NCBI GenBank assembly: GCA_016715505.1
Contig: JADJZY010000013.1
Span: 49,842 to 113,841 of the forward strand
Source: Bacteroidota bacterium
GTDB taxonomy: Bacteria; Bacteroidota; Bacteroidia; Chitinophagales; Chitinophagaceae
Length of the DNA stretch: 64,000 nucleotides
Reading direction: 5' to 3'
Shown here: positions 19,070 through 29,599 of the stretch, in pieces
How the letters are laid out: every line of letters begins with the position of its first letter
Position numbering within the stretch: position 1 is the stretch's first letter
The notes under the pieces: generated by a model
Told to the model about the DNA's origin: nothing
Seen by the model: only the letters and a program-made list of their open reading frames with translations
Databases searched by the model: none
Program-made: the position numbers and the translations under genes

Positions 19070-21392
19070 CTAATTCCTCATCACCCGACGAATAATTTTT
19101 TGATCACCGACCTTTATGCGAAGGAAGTAAATGCCCTGCGGATATGGTTGGAGGGAAATCGTATGGTTGTTTTTAACGACAAACAGCAATTTTCCATCTG
19201 CACTGAATATCTCACAAGATTCGATATCTGCTGTGGTTAAAATCTGAAATTGGGCATTTTGTCCGGCAGAAGGAACAACGAAAACTTCTGCACTTGTAGT
19301 ATGATTCACCCGAATCGTTGATGAATATCCAAATTGACCATTCTCATCCACACATTTTAAACGGTAATAGTTGTTTCCCTGAAAAGGTTGTTGGTCCTGG
19401 TATTCGTAAAACTGAACCGCATTGGATTGTTGAAGGGCGATACGTTGGGCGATTGATTCAAATTGTGTGGCATTGGAACTTCGCTCGATTTCGTAATGAC
19501 TCAATCCTTGTTCTGTAGTTGAACTCCAATACAGACAGGATTGTTCTTTACAAATTTGAGCTGAGAATGATTTGAGCTGAACCGGCAAAGGCGCATTGCT
19601 ACCTCCATGTATCCAGAACTCACTGAAACCATCTACATCAAACTCCAAAAAATGTAAGCCATATACCGATCCTACAGTTATCATATTATTCGGAATGAGA
19701 ACGATTGCATTTGCATCCGATGGATCGTAAACACCATCTGCTGTTGGACCGCTGTATTTGGTTACTTTTAAATCAGCAATTGATTGAATCGTCGGATCAA
19801 CATTCTTCAAATCATTGAACTCGATATTGGTAAAATATAAACGTACTCTCTTAATCCCTACCGGATTATTTTGGGTGGAAATCACATAGTGACGCTTAAA
19901 AAATACTGACCATTGTATAGGCCTGTTGCTCCGGGTTCAAGATAAACAGAAGCCGAAATCGCACCAAGATTCAGTTGATTATCGTCAACAGATGTAATGA
20001 TTTCCTGGGCATTTCCGGGATTAGCAATATGTTTCCAGTTACCGTCTTCACAGATAGAACTACTATTCATCACGGTGGAATTACTTGCACTGTTGTAGAG
20101 GTTACAGGGATTTGGCCCCTTCACCCAAATACGGTGTAGACTATTAGGATGATTATTGTCGCAATAAGAAGCATCAATACTCCATTGCCAAATATTTGGC
20201 CATCCTGGATATGGAGTGCATGCACCTGAACTCTGTATGCCGACGCTCCAGATATCAATACCAAAACACTGCATCAAATTGGCCCAATTATTTCCATAGT
20301 TCCCACTTGTGGCAATACAGTTGATGTTCACCGAGCTATTATCGGGATAGACCAGCTTTGAACTATTCATGCCGGAATAATCACCAATACCTGTTTTGGC
20401 CATGGTCCAAGCCCCCGGAAATCCGCTTTTAAAATGGGTGACTTTACCTGCCTGACTACTTGTGCCATACCAACGCAGGGTATCAAAAGGAATTTGATTC
20501 ATGAGTGCATTGCTTGCATTTCCCCAATAAAACGTACTTGATTCATCCACACCCATGGAGAGGCTGCCTAATAGAGGCAAATCCGAGCTCCGATATTGTA
20601 GCGGCGGATTGGTTCCAGCCAAATGATTGTAATTACTGACCAAAGTCCAACCACCACCGTCGGTAGTCATATCGCAACTACAATTAAATGCATTCATGCC
20701 CCCGGGACCGTCCGGATCAATGAGGTAATTACCATCCGGTATTCCGGGATTGGCCGAAAGTATTTCCCAACAAGAACGATAAGGTGAGTAAACACTGCTC
20801 GAAGGAAATGAAGCACTGTTGAATATTTGTAAATCATCAATCACGCCATGAAAATATTGAAACTGGTTAAAGGTTCGGCGTCCAATGTTGGCCAAATTTT
20901 GTCCGTATTTAGGCAATGTGCCTGGTGCAAACGCGATGCTGTCTGCCAGCATTCCATTGACATATAATAAGGAAAACGAGTCGCTGCGAATACCCACCAC
21001 ATGATACCAACTTTGCAGAGATGGCATAAGTCCACTTACCAAATCATAAGTACCTGATGGCTGTTGATAACCACTCATGTTCCATCCCATATCGCCGGAA
21101 GCATTTATATTGGCAATGAATTGATCGCCGGAATTCCCTCCGACAGAAACTGCACATTGGGCAGTTCCCGAAGCCGGATTGGAAACCGGTTTTAGCCACA
21201 CACTAAAAGTATAGTTGTTCGATTGCAAACCCACTGCATTGGCCAAGTCGATATAGTCGTTGATGCCATCAAAAAAATAGGCGCTATTGGCATTCCCAAA
21301 TCGGTCATAGGTTAGGGTATGGCTTGCGGCGTTTGCGCATGGAGAGCTAATGTCATAAAAATACCCAGCGCAAAAAGATATAATTGCTTCAT
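19070..21392 (-). CDS. Secreted LamG/fibrinogen-like protein with T9SS sorting domain (two frameshifts)
   Basis: Surface or secreted protein, about 770 residues. The ATG at 21392 gives signal peptide MKQLYLFALGIFMTLALHAQ; the frame then changes into a LamG/concanavalin-like domain (TLTYDRFGNANSAYFFDG, NNYTFSVWLKPVSNP, WYHVVGIRSDSFSLLYVNG). Next comes a fibrinogen C-terminal-like domain (YLIDPDGPGGMNAFNCSCDM, TDGGGWTLVSNYNH) and, after a second frame change near 19897-19902 (six T where seven give QYFFKRHYVISTQNN), a beta-rich region and a C-terminal sorting domain ending GIYFLRIKVGDQKIIRRVM. LamG domains normally start with a YYPFNGNANDxSGN-type strand that is missing here, so some 20-30 codons seem deleted after the signal peptide. 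Ligand unknown; adhesion or glycan binding is possible. Confidence 0.72.
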
Positions 21393-21407
21393 AAAATCCT
21401 TTTGCTA

Positions 21408-21437
21408 CAAAGTTAGAATTGTTATAAACCATACCAA
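21408..21437 (-). promoter_or_regulatory. Putative promoter of the LamG/fibrinogen-like gene
   Basis: On the minus strand, TAACTTTG (21415-21408) matches the TAnnTTTG box and TTGG (21437-21434) lies 18 bases upstream, a normal Bacteroidota spacing. The ATG follows 15 bases after the box. Confidence 0.55.
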
Positions 21438-21598
21438 TACCCTGCATTGGGTATTTTGCCCATTAATAAGACTTTTGTCTATACGTTTTGCTGAAATCAA
21501 ATATGCTCAAACCGGGTAATCCTCTGTGAGGGAATAGGGAGCTCATATTTCTAAGTCAAATCATATCATAATTCTTCCATGGTAAGGAACAATTCTTA

Positions 21599-22467
21599 CT
21601 ATGTTCTATCTGGTCCAACCTGTATGCTTTGCACACGGGTAAGCACTCCATCTGTTCGTTGACAAATATGATACACACCCTGAGGTCGTGATAATCGGAG
21701 CATATACGAAAATCTGGCTCTGCCTCTGCGACCTTCATACTGATCGGGAATGATGGTTTCGATGACCTGCATATTACTGTCAGTCAAACAAAATCCAATG
21801 GTCACCGGTCGGGTAATTTGCACTTCGAACTTTGAATCTGCCTCCAGGGGATAACGAATCACCCGGGGTACAGATGGAGAAAATTTAGTTCGCGTGGGTT
21901 TAGGCTGCTTCAATTGTTCTGCCAAATAAGTGATTAAAACATTCTCAACCAAAGTATCGGCGTGGGTATCGAGGATATCCGATAGAGGCTTTTTATCCGT
22001 GACGCTCCAAACTGCCTGTTGGGCTGTATGGTCAAAACATTTTAATTGATATAATTTTTGGGATAATCCTCGAATGCCGGCGAAGGTAAATGACCAAGCG
22101 AAAAAGTGTCGGTAGCCGAAGGAGAACTTTGTTGTTTTTCGGTACAAACAGCATTTAAAATAAGTTCCTTTTGCTGATGAGGCAATAACTTAACCAGCAT
22201 GGGTTCCAGCACAATCAGGTCCTGCGCCGGAAGTCGAAGATTATGTAAACTCAATCCACAGGGTATTTCGATGGATGCATTTTGGGCTGATAAATTTTTT
22301 AAATGAAACAGAACACAAGCCCCTGTATGACCTGCCTTTTTGGGGTTCGCAGTAATATGCAGGGCAATTGTACCTTGATCCAATGCCTGCGACAAAGAAA
22401 TTGCACTTACAAAATTTGGCAGAAGCATCCCCACCATGAAGGAGCCCAGCATTATTTTCTGAAACAT
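21599..22467 (-). CDS. Secreted protein of unknown family (one frameshift)
   Basis: I do not recognise a family. The N-terminus has a signal peptide (MFQKIMLGSFMVGMLLPNFVSA). The first part looks beta-rich and reads like a domain commenting on protein-ligand stabilisation (ACVLFHLKNLSAQNASIEIP, LHNLRLPAQDLIVLEPMLVK). The frame changes near 22070-22080 (around GAGGAT on the minus strand) and continues as GLSQKLYQLKCFDHTAQQAV to the stop at 21599; the C-terminal part holds YMLRLSRPQGVYHICQRTDG and ends in VQSIQVGPDRT. Whole length about 290 residues. There is no lipobox and no obvious T9SS domain. It stands alone between the LamG protein and the small element at 22604. Role unknown. Confidence 0.55.
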
Positions 22468-22603
22468 TGTTTATTTCAAATGATGAAGTAGTAATAGCCC
22501 ATAAGGTACAAACGGACATCGAAAGAGATTATTTTATAACATTCTCCTTTTATTCGAAACATCTATTTGCTGCAGTACGAATGAAGTTGCGGCTTACTAT
22601 TAA

Positions 22604-22950
22604 GAGGCTCCGGAATAACGCAGAAATGCTGTAAGATTCAGGCTCCCGTCGGGTAATGAAGTTGTATTGTTATACTGCGAGTTGCCCGCAACAAAGAAGA
22701 TGCAGTATTTCTGAGTAGCGAAAAATTATGCGACTGTGAATTGGTATATAAACCAATTCTTACAGTCGTAAATACCGATTTGAAGTATGTTAGACCAATT
22801 TTTATTGGTCTTTTACATAATTCCTTTCGGTATTCTGAATCTCAAGTGAACGTTATTTGGAAATATCTTTTTAAAAAATGTGCATGGGAGTTTCCAAAAT
22901 TTCGCTTGAATGCCCATCATCACTTATTTTGAGCGTTATTCTGGAGCCCC
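22604..22950. mobile_element. Small non-autonomous inverted-repeat element, copy 1 (347 bp)
   Basis: Left end GAGGCTCCGGAATAACGC and right end GCGTTATTCTGGAGCCCC are imperfect inverted repeats. Flanks TATTAA (22598-22603) and TATTTA (22951-22956) match at 5 of 6 bases, as expected for an aged target duplication. It encodes no protein. Much of the sequence aligns by eye with copy 2 at 30986-31219 in opposite orientation, e.g. the stretch GATGCAGTATTTCTGAGTAG is identical. Copy 1 has about 110 extra bases (about 22730-22845) containing two further hairpins. The right end touches the ABC ATPase gene and supplies its stop codon. Confidence 0.72.
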
Positions 22951-23634
22951 TATTTATCACCGGCATTGATGATGCGTCCATCTTCCATTTCAATGATCCT
23001 TCCCGAACGTTCGGCGAATTCATTATCATGGGTTACAATTAACATGGTTTGATAATGATTCTCAGTCAAATCTTTAAATATGTCAAAAACGATTTCGCTA
23101 TTTTTTTTATCCAAATTACCTGTGGGTTCATCACCCATGATGATATGCGGATCATTGATTAAGGCACGGGCTATTGCCACACGCTGTTTTTGTCCACCGG
23201 ATAGTTGATTCGGCATTTTGCGGGCTTGTTCCTCAATGCCCAGCATACGTAATTTTTCCATGGCCCTGTTTTCAATTTCCTGTAATGAATATTTAGCCAG
23301 TTTAATGCCGGGCATCATCACATTGTTGATGACATCAAACTCATTCAATAAATAATGGAACTGAAAAACAAAGCCAATTTTTCATTCCTGATTTTTGCTA
23401 ACTCCCTTCCTTTTTCCCGGTAATCAAATCGGCATCGATATACAAGGATCCTTCATAATCCGTATCCATCGTAGAGAGAATATAAAGTAACGTATATTTA
23501 CCACAACCGGATTTACCAATCACTGAAACAAATTCACCCTTATTGATATTAAAATTGATATCCTTTAAAATCGGTATAGTAACCGGATCATGAAAACTTT
23601 TTTTAATGCTTTTGGCCTGAAGAATACTTTCCAT
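22950..23634 (-). CDS. LolD/MacB-type ABC transporter ATPase (two frameshifts, altered Walker A)
   Basis: ATP-binding subunit of a MacB/LolCDE-class exporter, about 228 residues after repair. Signature LSGGQKQRVAIARAL, Walker B region HIIMGDEPTGNLDKKN and switch His in IVTHDNEF are normal. Walker A reads GKSGCGKYTLLY: the Ser/Thr that holds the Mg ion is Tyr (codon TAT, where TCT would give Ser). Two one-base deletions in A runs near 23405 and 23360 break the frame; adding one A at each gives GKKGRELAKIRNEKIGFVFQ with the Q-loop in place. The last codons and the TAG stop (22950-22952) come from the end of the small element. It directly follows the permease gene. If the Tyr is real, the transporter could not hydrolyse ATP normally. 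Confidence 0.78.
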
Positions 23635-24887
23635 TATTTTCCGCGAATGATATTAACAGGATCAATTTTACTGGCCTTGCGGGCAGGAAACAATCCGGCT
23701 AAATAGGTGGTGAGCAATGAAAACACGATTCCGATTACATAAAATTTTGGATTATAGTTCACCGGAAATGTTTTAATGGTTGGCAAGGCTGCTGTATTAA
23801 AGGGGATTTGATCGACCAGATTCGACAATAAAAAACCGAAGAGCAATCCAAATATTCCTCCAAAAAATCCGATAGCTAGGGCAATGGTTTGAAATATTTT
23901 TTTTACATCCAATCCCGAAAAGCCAGTTGCCTTCAGGATAGCAATGGAATCCATTTTTTCATAAATCATCATATTCAGAATATTGTAGATTCCAAATCCC
24001 GCTACGATTAAGAGAGTAATACCCACAGCATAAGAAATGATACTTCTGACCGAACTACCCGTTTCAAATTGCGCATTGGCCGTTTGAATATCCTCAGCAT
24101 CTGTGTCATAAATTTTCCTGAATTCTATCGCTTTTTGGGGGGCTTTTAAAATGTCATATAATTTGATATTGATATCCGTAATATAAGAAGCCGGGCGGGA
24201 AAGAATTTTTTGAGTAGTTGCTACGGAAGCAAAACTCTGCACCTTATCTAAATCCTGAAGTCCGGATTGAAAATATCCCACCACTTTTAAACTATGCCGA
24301 TCCCCTTGTGGAGTAGTCACCTGAATGACATCACCAATGGCAGCCAACATTTTATCGGCGGCTGCTTTACCTAAAATAATACTATTGGGAACAACTTTTA
24401 AATCCATAAAATTTCCCTGAGGTACATAATCTGAAAAATGAAAAAGTCGCTGTTCGGCTTCCACATCTACCCCATTGATCACACCGGGTAAATCAATATT
24501 TCCGACATTGTAAAACACCTGCGCAGTAACCTTTGGTGCCACCCCTTTAACCATCGGATCTTTCCGGAGGTTCGCCAAAATAGCTTTGGCATTATCGATT
24601 TGAGCGAGGCTATTTTTAGGTTTAACGGAAGAGATAAAAGCATATGAACTTGAGTCAGCGATATTTAAAGGTTGCCATTGGTTGGGTTTCACATCGGTGT
24701 ATAATCGCACATGGGGTGTACGGTTTAATATCAGTCCATCCAACAAATCATTTAGGCCGGTCATAAAACCTAGCAAAGTGATAAACATGGTGATACTGAA
24801 CATCACCCCTACCGCAGCGACCAGCGTTTGCCGCCAGCGTGCTAAAAGGAGTGCCTTTGCAATGCGAAGAATGAGTTTTAATTTCAT
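23634..24887 (-). CDS. FtsX-like ABC transporter permease (MacB/LolE-like)
   Basis: 417-residue permease with one N-terminal TM segment (LVAAVGVMFSITMFITLLGF), a large periplasmic MacB-PCD domain (about residues 45-270), and three C-terminal TM segments of the FtsX fold (YAVGITLLIVAGFGIYNILN, IALAIGFFGGIFGLLFGFLL, FYVIGIVFSLLTTYLAGLFP) with the conserved ILKATGFSGLDV coupling helix and the ARKASKIDPVNIIRGK end. The reading frame is intact. The downstream gene encodes its ATPase and the upstream gene the periplasmic adaptor (4-base overlap). Tripartite export of a small molecule, peptide or lipoprotein is the likely job; the substrate is unknown. Confidence 0.85.
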   Translation of the reverse strand: MKLKLILRIAKALLLARWRQTLVAAVGVMFSITMFITLLGFMTGLNDLLDGLILNRTPHVRLYTDVKPNQWQPLNIADSSSYAFISSVKPKNSLAQIDNAKAILANLRKDPMVKGVAPKVTAQVFYNVGNIDLPGVINGVDVEAEQRLFHFSDYVPQGNFMDLKVVPNSIILGKAAADKMLAAIGDVIQVTTPQGDRHSLKVVGYFQSGLQDLDKVQSFASVATTQKILSRPASYITDINIKLYDILKAPQKAIEFRKIYDTDAEDIQTANAQFETGSSVRSIISYAVGITLLIVAGFGIYNILNMMIYEKMDSIAILKATGFSGLDVKKIFQTIALAIGFFGGIFGLLFGFLLSNLVDQIPFNTAALPTIKTFPVNYNPKFYVIGIVFSLLTTYLAGLFPARKASKIDPVNIIRGK

Positions 24888-25969
24888 CGAGGTGCGTAAA
24901 TCGGTTCAGTTGGTTTTAATCCTTCCAGTACCTCAACCCGGTTATAATCTCGGAGTCCGGTTTTTACTTTTCGTTTCTCTTTATCTGAAATCCATACTTC
25001 ATCCTGATCGGTGAGATAATTGCGTGGAATGGTCAAGGCCTTTTCTTTTTGCGTAATAATGATATTGGCTTCAACGGATAGATTAGGAAACAAAACATTT
25101 GGAGCCTTGACAAATACTGCTTCTACCTCAAAACTTCTTGTACGTTCGTTCATCAGAGGGAAAATCTTTTGAACCACAGCTTCAAATACCTGCCCTTTAT
25201 AACTTTCAAGGGTAATCTGTATTTTTTGGCCTGCTTGCAAACGAGTGATATCATTTTCATCCACTTGCAAAACGACAATAAAATCTTGCGCATCTCCAAT
25301 CAGGGCAAGCGGTGATTGCGGACCAGTCATTTCACCCTCTTCCTTTAAAAGCGCATAAATTTTACCATCCACTTCGCTGCGCACATCGAAATCTGCCAAC
25401 AAGGACCGGGAAATTTTTTCATTCTTTTTACTTTGAGCAGCATTAAATTTTAATTGTCGCTCCAGTTCCTTCAAACGAAAATAAGCTGCTTCATAGGTTG
25501 TTTTTGAATTAGCATATTGAAGTTCCCTTTGTTCTAACTCGTATTTCGTGCCGATTTGATCATTCCATAAACGCTTTTGTCGCTGATAAACCAACGAATC
25601 GGATTTCAACTTTTTGGCGGCCAATTCCAAACCTACTTTTGCTTCACGGATTCTATTGGTGTTTGCATCATAATCCGCAAAATCCGCATTGAGTCCGGCA
25701 CTTTCGGCATTCAAACGTGAAACATCGGAACTGATGCTGGCAATAATTTGACCTTTTTTGACAAAATCACCTTTTTGAACCAGCAATTTACGAATCGTTC
25801 CTCCTGACTTTGGAAAAACCTGATATTGATTTTGACTTTTTACGAAACCACTGGCATAAACGGCTTCAATGATGGGTCCTTCGGTGGGCAGAACAGATTC
25901 TTTTTTGTCTTTACAAGCGGACCATACAAGCAGGAAACATAAAACCCACACAATTCTGACTGGCTTCAT
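24884..25969 (-). CDS. HlyD/MacA-type periplasmic adaptor lipoprotein
   Basis: I start at ATG 25969 because MKPVRIVWVLCFLLVWSAC makes a lipoprotein signal with Cys at residue 19. Order of parts: first half of the lipoyl/barrel-sandwich domain (FPKSGGTIRKLLVQKGDFVKK), long alpha-helical hairpin coiled coil (about residues 85-185, rich in Leu, Lys and Arg), second lipoyl half (VRSEVDGKIYALLKEEGEM), and beta-barrel domain (VLQVDENDITRLQAGQKIQI). This is the membrane-fusion partner of the FtsX-like permease (ATGA overlap). No TolC-like outer-membrane channel is encoded nearby, so it must use one from elsewhere. Confidence 0.87.
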   Translation of the reverse strand: MKPVRIVWVLCFLLVWSACKDKKESVLPTEGPIIEAVYASGFVKSQNQYQVFPKSGGTIRKLLVQKGDFVKKGQIIASISSDVSRLNAESAGLNADFADYDANTNRIREAKVGLELAAKKLKSDSLVYQRQKRLWNDQIGTKYELEQRELQYANSKTTYEAAYFRLKELERQLKFNAAQSKKNEKISRSLLADFDVRSEVDGKIYALLKEEGEMTGPQSPLALIGDAQDFIVVLQVDENDITRLQAGQKIQITLESYKGQVFEAVVQKIFPLMNERTRSFEVEAVFVKAPNVLFPNLSVEANIIITQKEKALTIPRNYLTDQDEVWISDKEKRKVKTGLRDYNRVEVLEGLKPTEPIYAPR

Positions 25970-25973
25970 GGCG

Positions 25974-26003
25974 CAAAGGTACACCCTTGCACCAGGTTGT
26001 CAA
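25974..26003 (-). promoter_or_regulatory. Putative promoter of the adaptor-permease-ATPase operon
   Basis: On the minus strand TACCTTTG (25981-25974) fits TAnnTTTG and TTGAC lies about 19 bases upstream as the -33 element. The box ends only four bases before the ATG at 25969, so the transcript would have almost no leader. Confidence 0.55.
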
Positions 26004-26177
26004 CATGATTTATTTCAAGGTTGCATGTTTTATCAATTGAAAAAGACCATTTTATGTAGAAAGTGAATTGGAAGGAGCAGCACTATCAACAAGGTCTATA
26101 GGCGAATGTAACAAAAGCTGAATTGCTTCCATCGCTTTGATGGCTATAAAATATTTATCCCCTAATTTCGTTGCTTT

Positions 26178-28495
26178 GTGTTGCGATTTCTGATTACATC
26201 GATGATTTTGGCCTTCCTTGTCCTGGGAGGTTTACCTGCCCAAGCTCAGCAGTATTTGTTGAAAGGTCGGGTAACCAATGCCAATATGGAAGCCCTACCC
26301 TTTTTTCTTTGTTGGGCTATGAAAAATACAATTTGCAAGTGATCCATCAAGATGGTCGAGCACCCTTACAGGTTATCCTGAATGAAGCCAGTAATCAACT
26401 CAAAGAAATCCGTATTGCCAATTTCCGAAAAGACCGGGCTGAGGAAATCATCCGAAATGTTATTGCGAATAAAAACAAACACTACCATGCCGTCAATTCT
26501 TATCGGGTAAATGTTTATATCAAAGCGTTGGAAGAACAAACAGACACCAAAAAAAGTAACGCTGAAAGAGTACTTGATTCGCTTGAAGGACGTAATAAAC
26601 TTGCCAGTATGAGCATGGCTGAAATATCCTTAAAACTGGATTATGCTTATCCGAATAAAATAAAAGAAGAACGAGTAGGCGTGAAAAAAAGCGGATCGAA
26701 TGAAGGCTTATTTTTTTTAAGTACAACGGAAGGGCAATTTGAATTATATCCCAATTTAATTCAGGTCCCCGCATTAAGTAAAACACCCATGTTGTCGCCA
26801 TTGAGTTATTCGGGATTGGTTGCTTATAAATATAAAACCCTCGGTATTCGAAAACTAGGTAATGCCAATATTTACACCATTCAATTTAGCCCCACCCGAA
26901 TGGGAAATGCCCTACTCGAAGGTTCAGTTCAAATTGTAGATACTTCCTGGGCTGTGATTCAAAGCCAATTTCGTTTCCCTAAATTTCATATGCCCGAATA
27001 CGATTTCTTTGAAGTTGTACAGGATTATGAATGGATGGAAAACAAAGCCTGGATGATCTCGAAACAATCTTTTAATTATTATTCCAAATCAGGTCGAAAT
27101 AAATTGAATGGACGAACAGTTGCCTTGTACACCGATTATCAATTAGATACCACTTTTAGCAAACGCTATTTTGGTACCGAAATTTCAGCAACTTCAAGCG
27201 AAGCATATCAAAGAGATAGCACCTTTTGGAATACGGTGCGTGCTGAACCACTCAGCAAAGAGGAAATCAACCTGATCCATTTTAAGGATAGCGTTCAAAT
27301 GGCTCAAAATTCCACGAAATATTTAGACTCTGTTGATCGTCAATACAATCGACTCACTTTACTTAAAATTGTGCTGAATGGGGTTAATTATTATCACCGG
27401 AAAAGCGAAACCCGTTTAAGTTTTAATCCCTTAATGAGTTTTTACCGACCCTTTATGCCGGGTGGTGCTCGAATTGGGACAGGTGGAAGTTATGAAAAAA
27501 CATTTCCATCCAAAAAAAGACTGTGGTTAAACGCAGATATCAACTATGGTTTGGTGAATCCCAATCTCATGGGCGATGCCTCTATTACATATCGGTATAA
27601 TCCATTTTCACAAGGATATTTTCGATTAGATTTTGGTCGAGAATTTGATTTTATCTTTTGGGGAGAGCCATGTAAGACTGGAGCATGGATTGGAATTGGT
27701 GAATGGTTTGATGTTTCGTGTAATGGCCGAATATGCCAACCGAAGATCTTTGGATGGGCTATCGTTTAACCATCAATTCGACAGTATCATTTCCGAATTT
27801 GTCATCAACAACGATCCAATTATTTTTGAACCCTACAAAGCCTTTTATGGTGGAATCACATTGGAATACACGCCATTTCAGATGTATAATAGGGAACCCT
27901 TACAGAAAATTATTTTAGGTTCGAAGTATCCCATTTTACGTGAATTGGAGAAAAGGCATTCCGGGTGTTCTGAATAGTACCATCGATTTTGATTATCTGG
28001 AAATCGGATTGAAACAACGATTAAAACTTGGTTTGGCAGGCATCAGCCGTTATAATTTCTATACCGGAACCTTTCTCTCCCAAAAAGACCTTCGATATGT
28101 CGATTATAAATTTATCAGTCGGGGTAATCCATATCTTTTTAATAATCCGCTGGCGAGTTTTCAAATGCTTGATTCTTCCTTCCCGATCTTTAATCGTTTT
28201 TACGAAGGACATTATATCCATGAATTTAACGGAGCCATACTCCAATAAAATTCCTGTGCTCAAACAATTGCAACTGATGGAAATTATTGGTGGGGGTATT
28301 TTGTATGTTCCGGAACGAAAACTACAATACATTGAAGCTTTTGTGGGTGTAGAAAAAGTGATCCGGTTTTGGCGCGAGCGTTTTAAGTTTGGTCTTTATC
28401 TGGCAGGTAGTGTGGCCAGCAAATACAATAGACCCCTGCAATTAAAAATAGGCATTGAGCGCTGGGATCGTTGGCGGAATGATTGGTACGAATAA
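26178..28495 (+). CDS. DUF5686 family outer-membrane protein (at least four frameshifts)
   Basis: Outer-membrane protein with a CarboxypepD_reg-like N-terminus and a C-terminal DUF5686 barrel. The start near 26178 (GTG, or TTG at 26181) gives a signal peptide (MLRFLITSMILAFLVLGGLP, then AQAQQ) and the strand YLLKGRVTNANMEALPF. The frame then jumps at a T run near 26300 into FSLLGYEKYNLQVIHQDG; the middle strands of the regulatory domain (VTVKGT...DGKF) are missing, suggesting a deletion of some 35-45 codons. DUF5686 follows (IRIANFRKDRAEEIIRNVIA). Further one-base frame changes occur near 27660, 27930 and 28235; repairing each gives continuous family sequence to NDWYE. The function of the family is poorly known. 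This is the most damaged single-copy gene in the first half of the window, so real decay is possible. Confidence 0.7.
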
Positions 28496-28513
28496 TCAGT
28501 TATTCAATCCGGA

Positions 28514-29596
28514 TTAAGAAATGACTTCAGATAAACATTGAAGCATTTTCTCCATGTCTTGCACGGTTGAAGAAGGGAAATTTGCGATACGAATTTGATC
28601 AGCCTTTCCTGCACCATAGCCACCGGCTAACACATATTGCCGGGCTTTCATTTTTTCAAGAATATCCTTCGGATTTTGTTCGCAAGTCCAAACACATACT
28701 GTATGCGATAAATGGGCGTCCTTGTGGGTGGTATATCGCACACCCTGATGGCTCGCTTCAAAATGTTTGAGCATTTCAAATTTCACTTCAGTATCTTTTC
28801 TGATTTGTTCAATGCCGATTCCGTTCAAGTGTGCTGCCATCTTTCCCAAAACATCAATCGCCATTACATTTGGCGTGGAAGGTGTTTCCCAATTGAGGTG
28901 GTTCTTTTCAAATGACTCAAGGGTATGATGAGCACCTTGTAAAATACCTTTTTGTTTGAGATTAGCGGCCTTTTTTAAACTGGCGTCATTCACAATCCAT
29001 ACACCCAAACCCGGAGGTAAACCAAAAGCTTTTTGTACGGAAAAAAAGGCCATATCCATCTTCTCAAAATTTATGGCAGCATAAGGTGCGGAAGAAACAA
29101 TATCGGTACATATCAAAGCGTGCGGATGGTGATCTTTGAGTAAATCCAAATCTTCAACCGGAATTTGAATACCACTGGATGTTTCATTTTGGGTAGTGCA
29201 AATTAATTCTACCGCTGAAGGAATTTCTATTTTTGTGACATCATCAAAGCCCTGCCCTTGTGGCACTTCAAAACAAATATTTTGCTTACCCAACAAAGCA
29301 GAAAACTCAAAAAAGCGCTTAGAGAAAGAACCATTGACCAAATGAAATGAAGTATGCTCCACGACATTTAAAAGCATTCTTTCCCATATTTCTGTTGCCG
29401 ATGGTGTAAAATAAACCCGATGCTCCGGAGATAATGACAACAAAATTCGGAGTTGCTCTTCGGTGAATCGATAAACATCCCGAAATTGTTGAGATCAGTG
29501 CGATATGCTTCCTACCTGATTCCGGTATGATTCCTGCCAAAATAATTCGTATTGGGGGTGCAGTTGTGATGGACCGACGGTAAAAAATTGTTGCAT
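28514..29596 (-). CDS. serC: Phosphoserine aminotransferase-like class V aminotransferase (premature TGA)
   Basis: PLP enzyme of aminotransferase class V, about 360 residues, starting MQQFFTVGPSQLHPQYELFW at 29596. The PLP lysine is in FFSVQKAFGLPPGLGVWI; the C-terminal domain has VLAGGYGAGKADQIRIANFP. At codon 34 TGA interrupts the frame within GSISH-stop-SQQFRDVY; relatives have Arg here (GSISHRSxxF), so CGA to TGA is one transition. It lies 3 bases after serA, which with serB makes a full serine pathway; it should convert 3-phosphohydroxypyruvate and glutamate to phosphoserine. Close relatives include alanine:glyoxylate aminotransferases, so the name rests on neighbourhood. Confidence 0.75.
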
Positions 29597-29599
29597 GAT

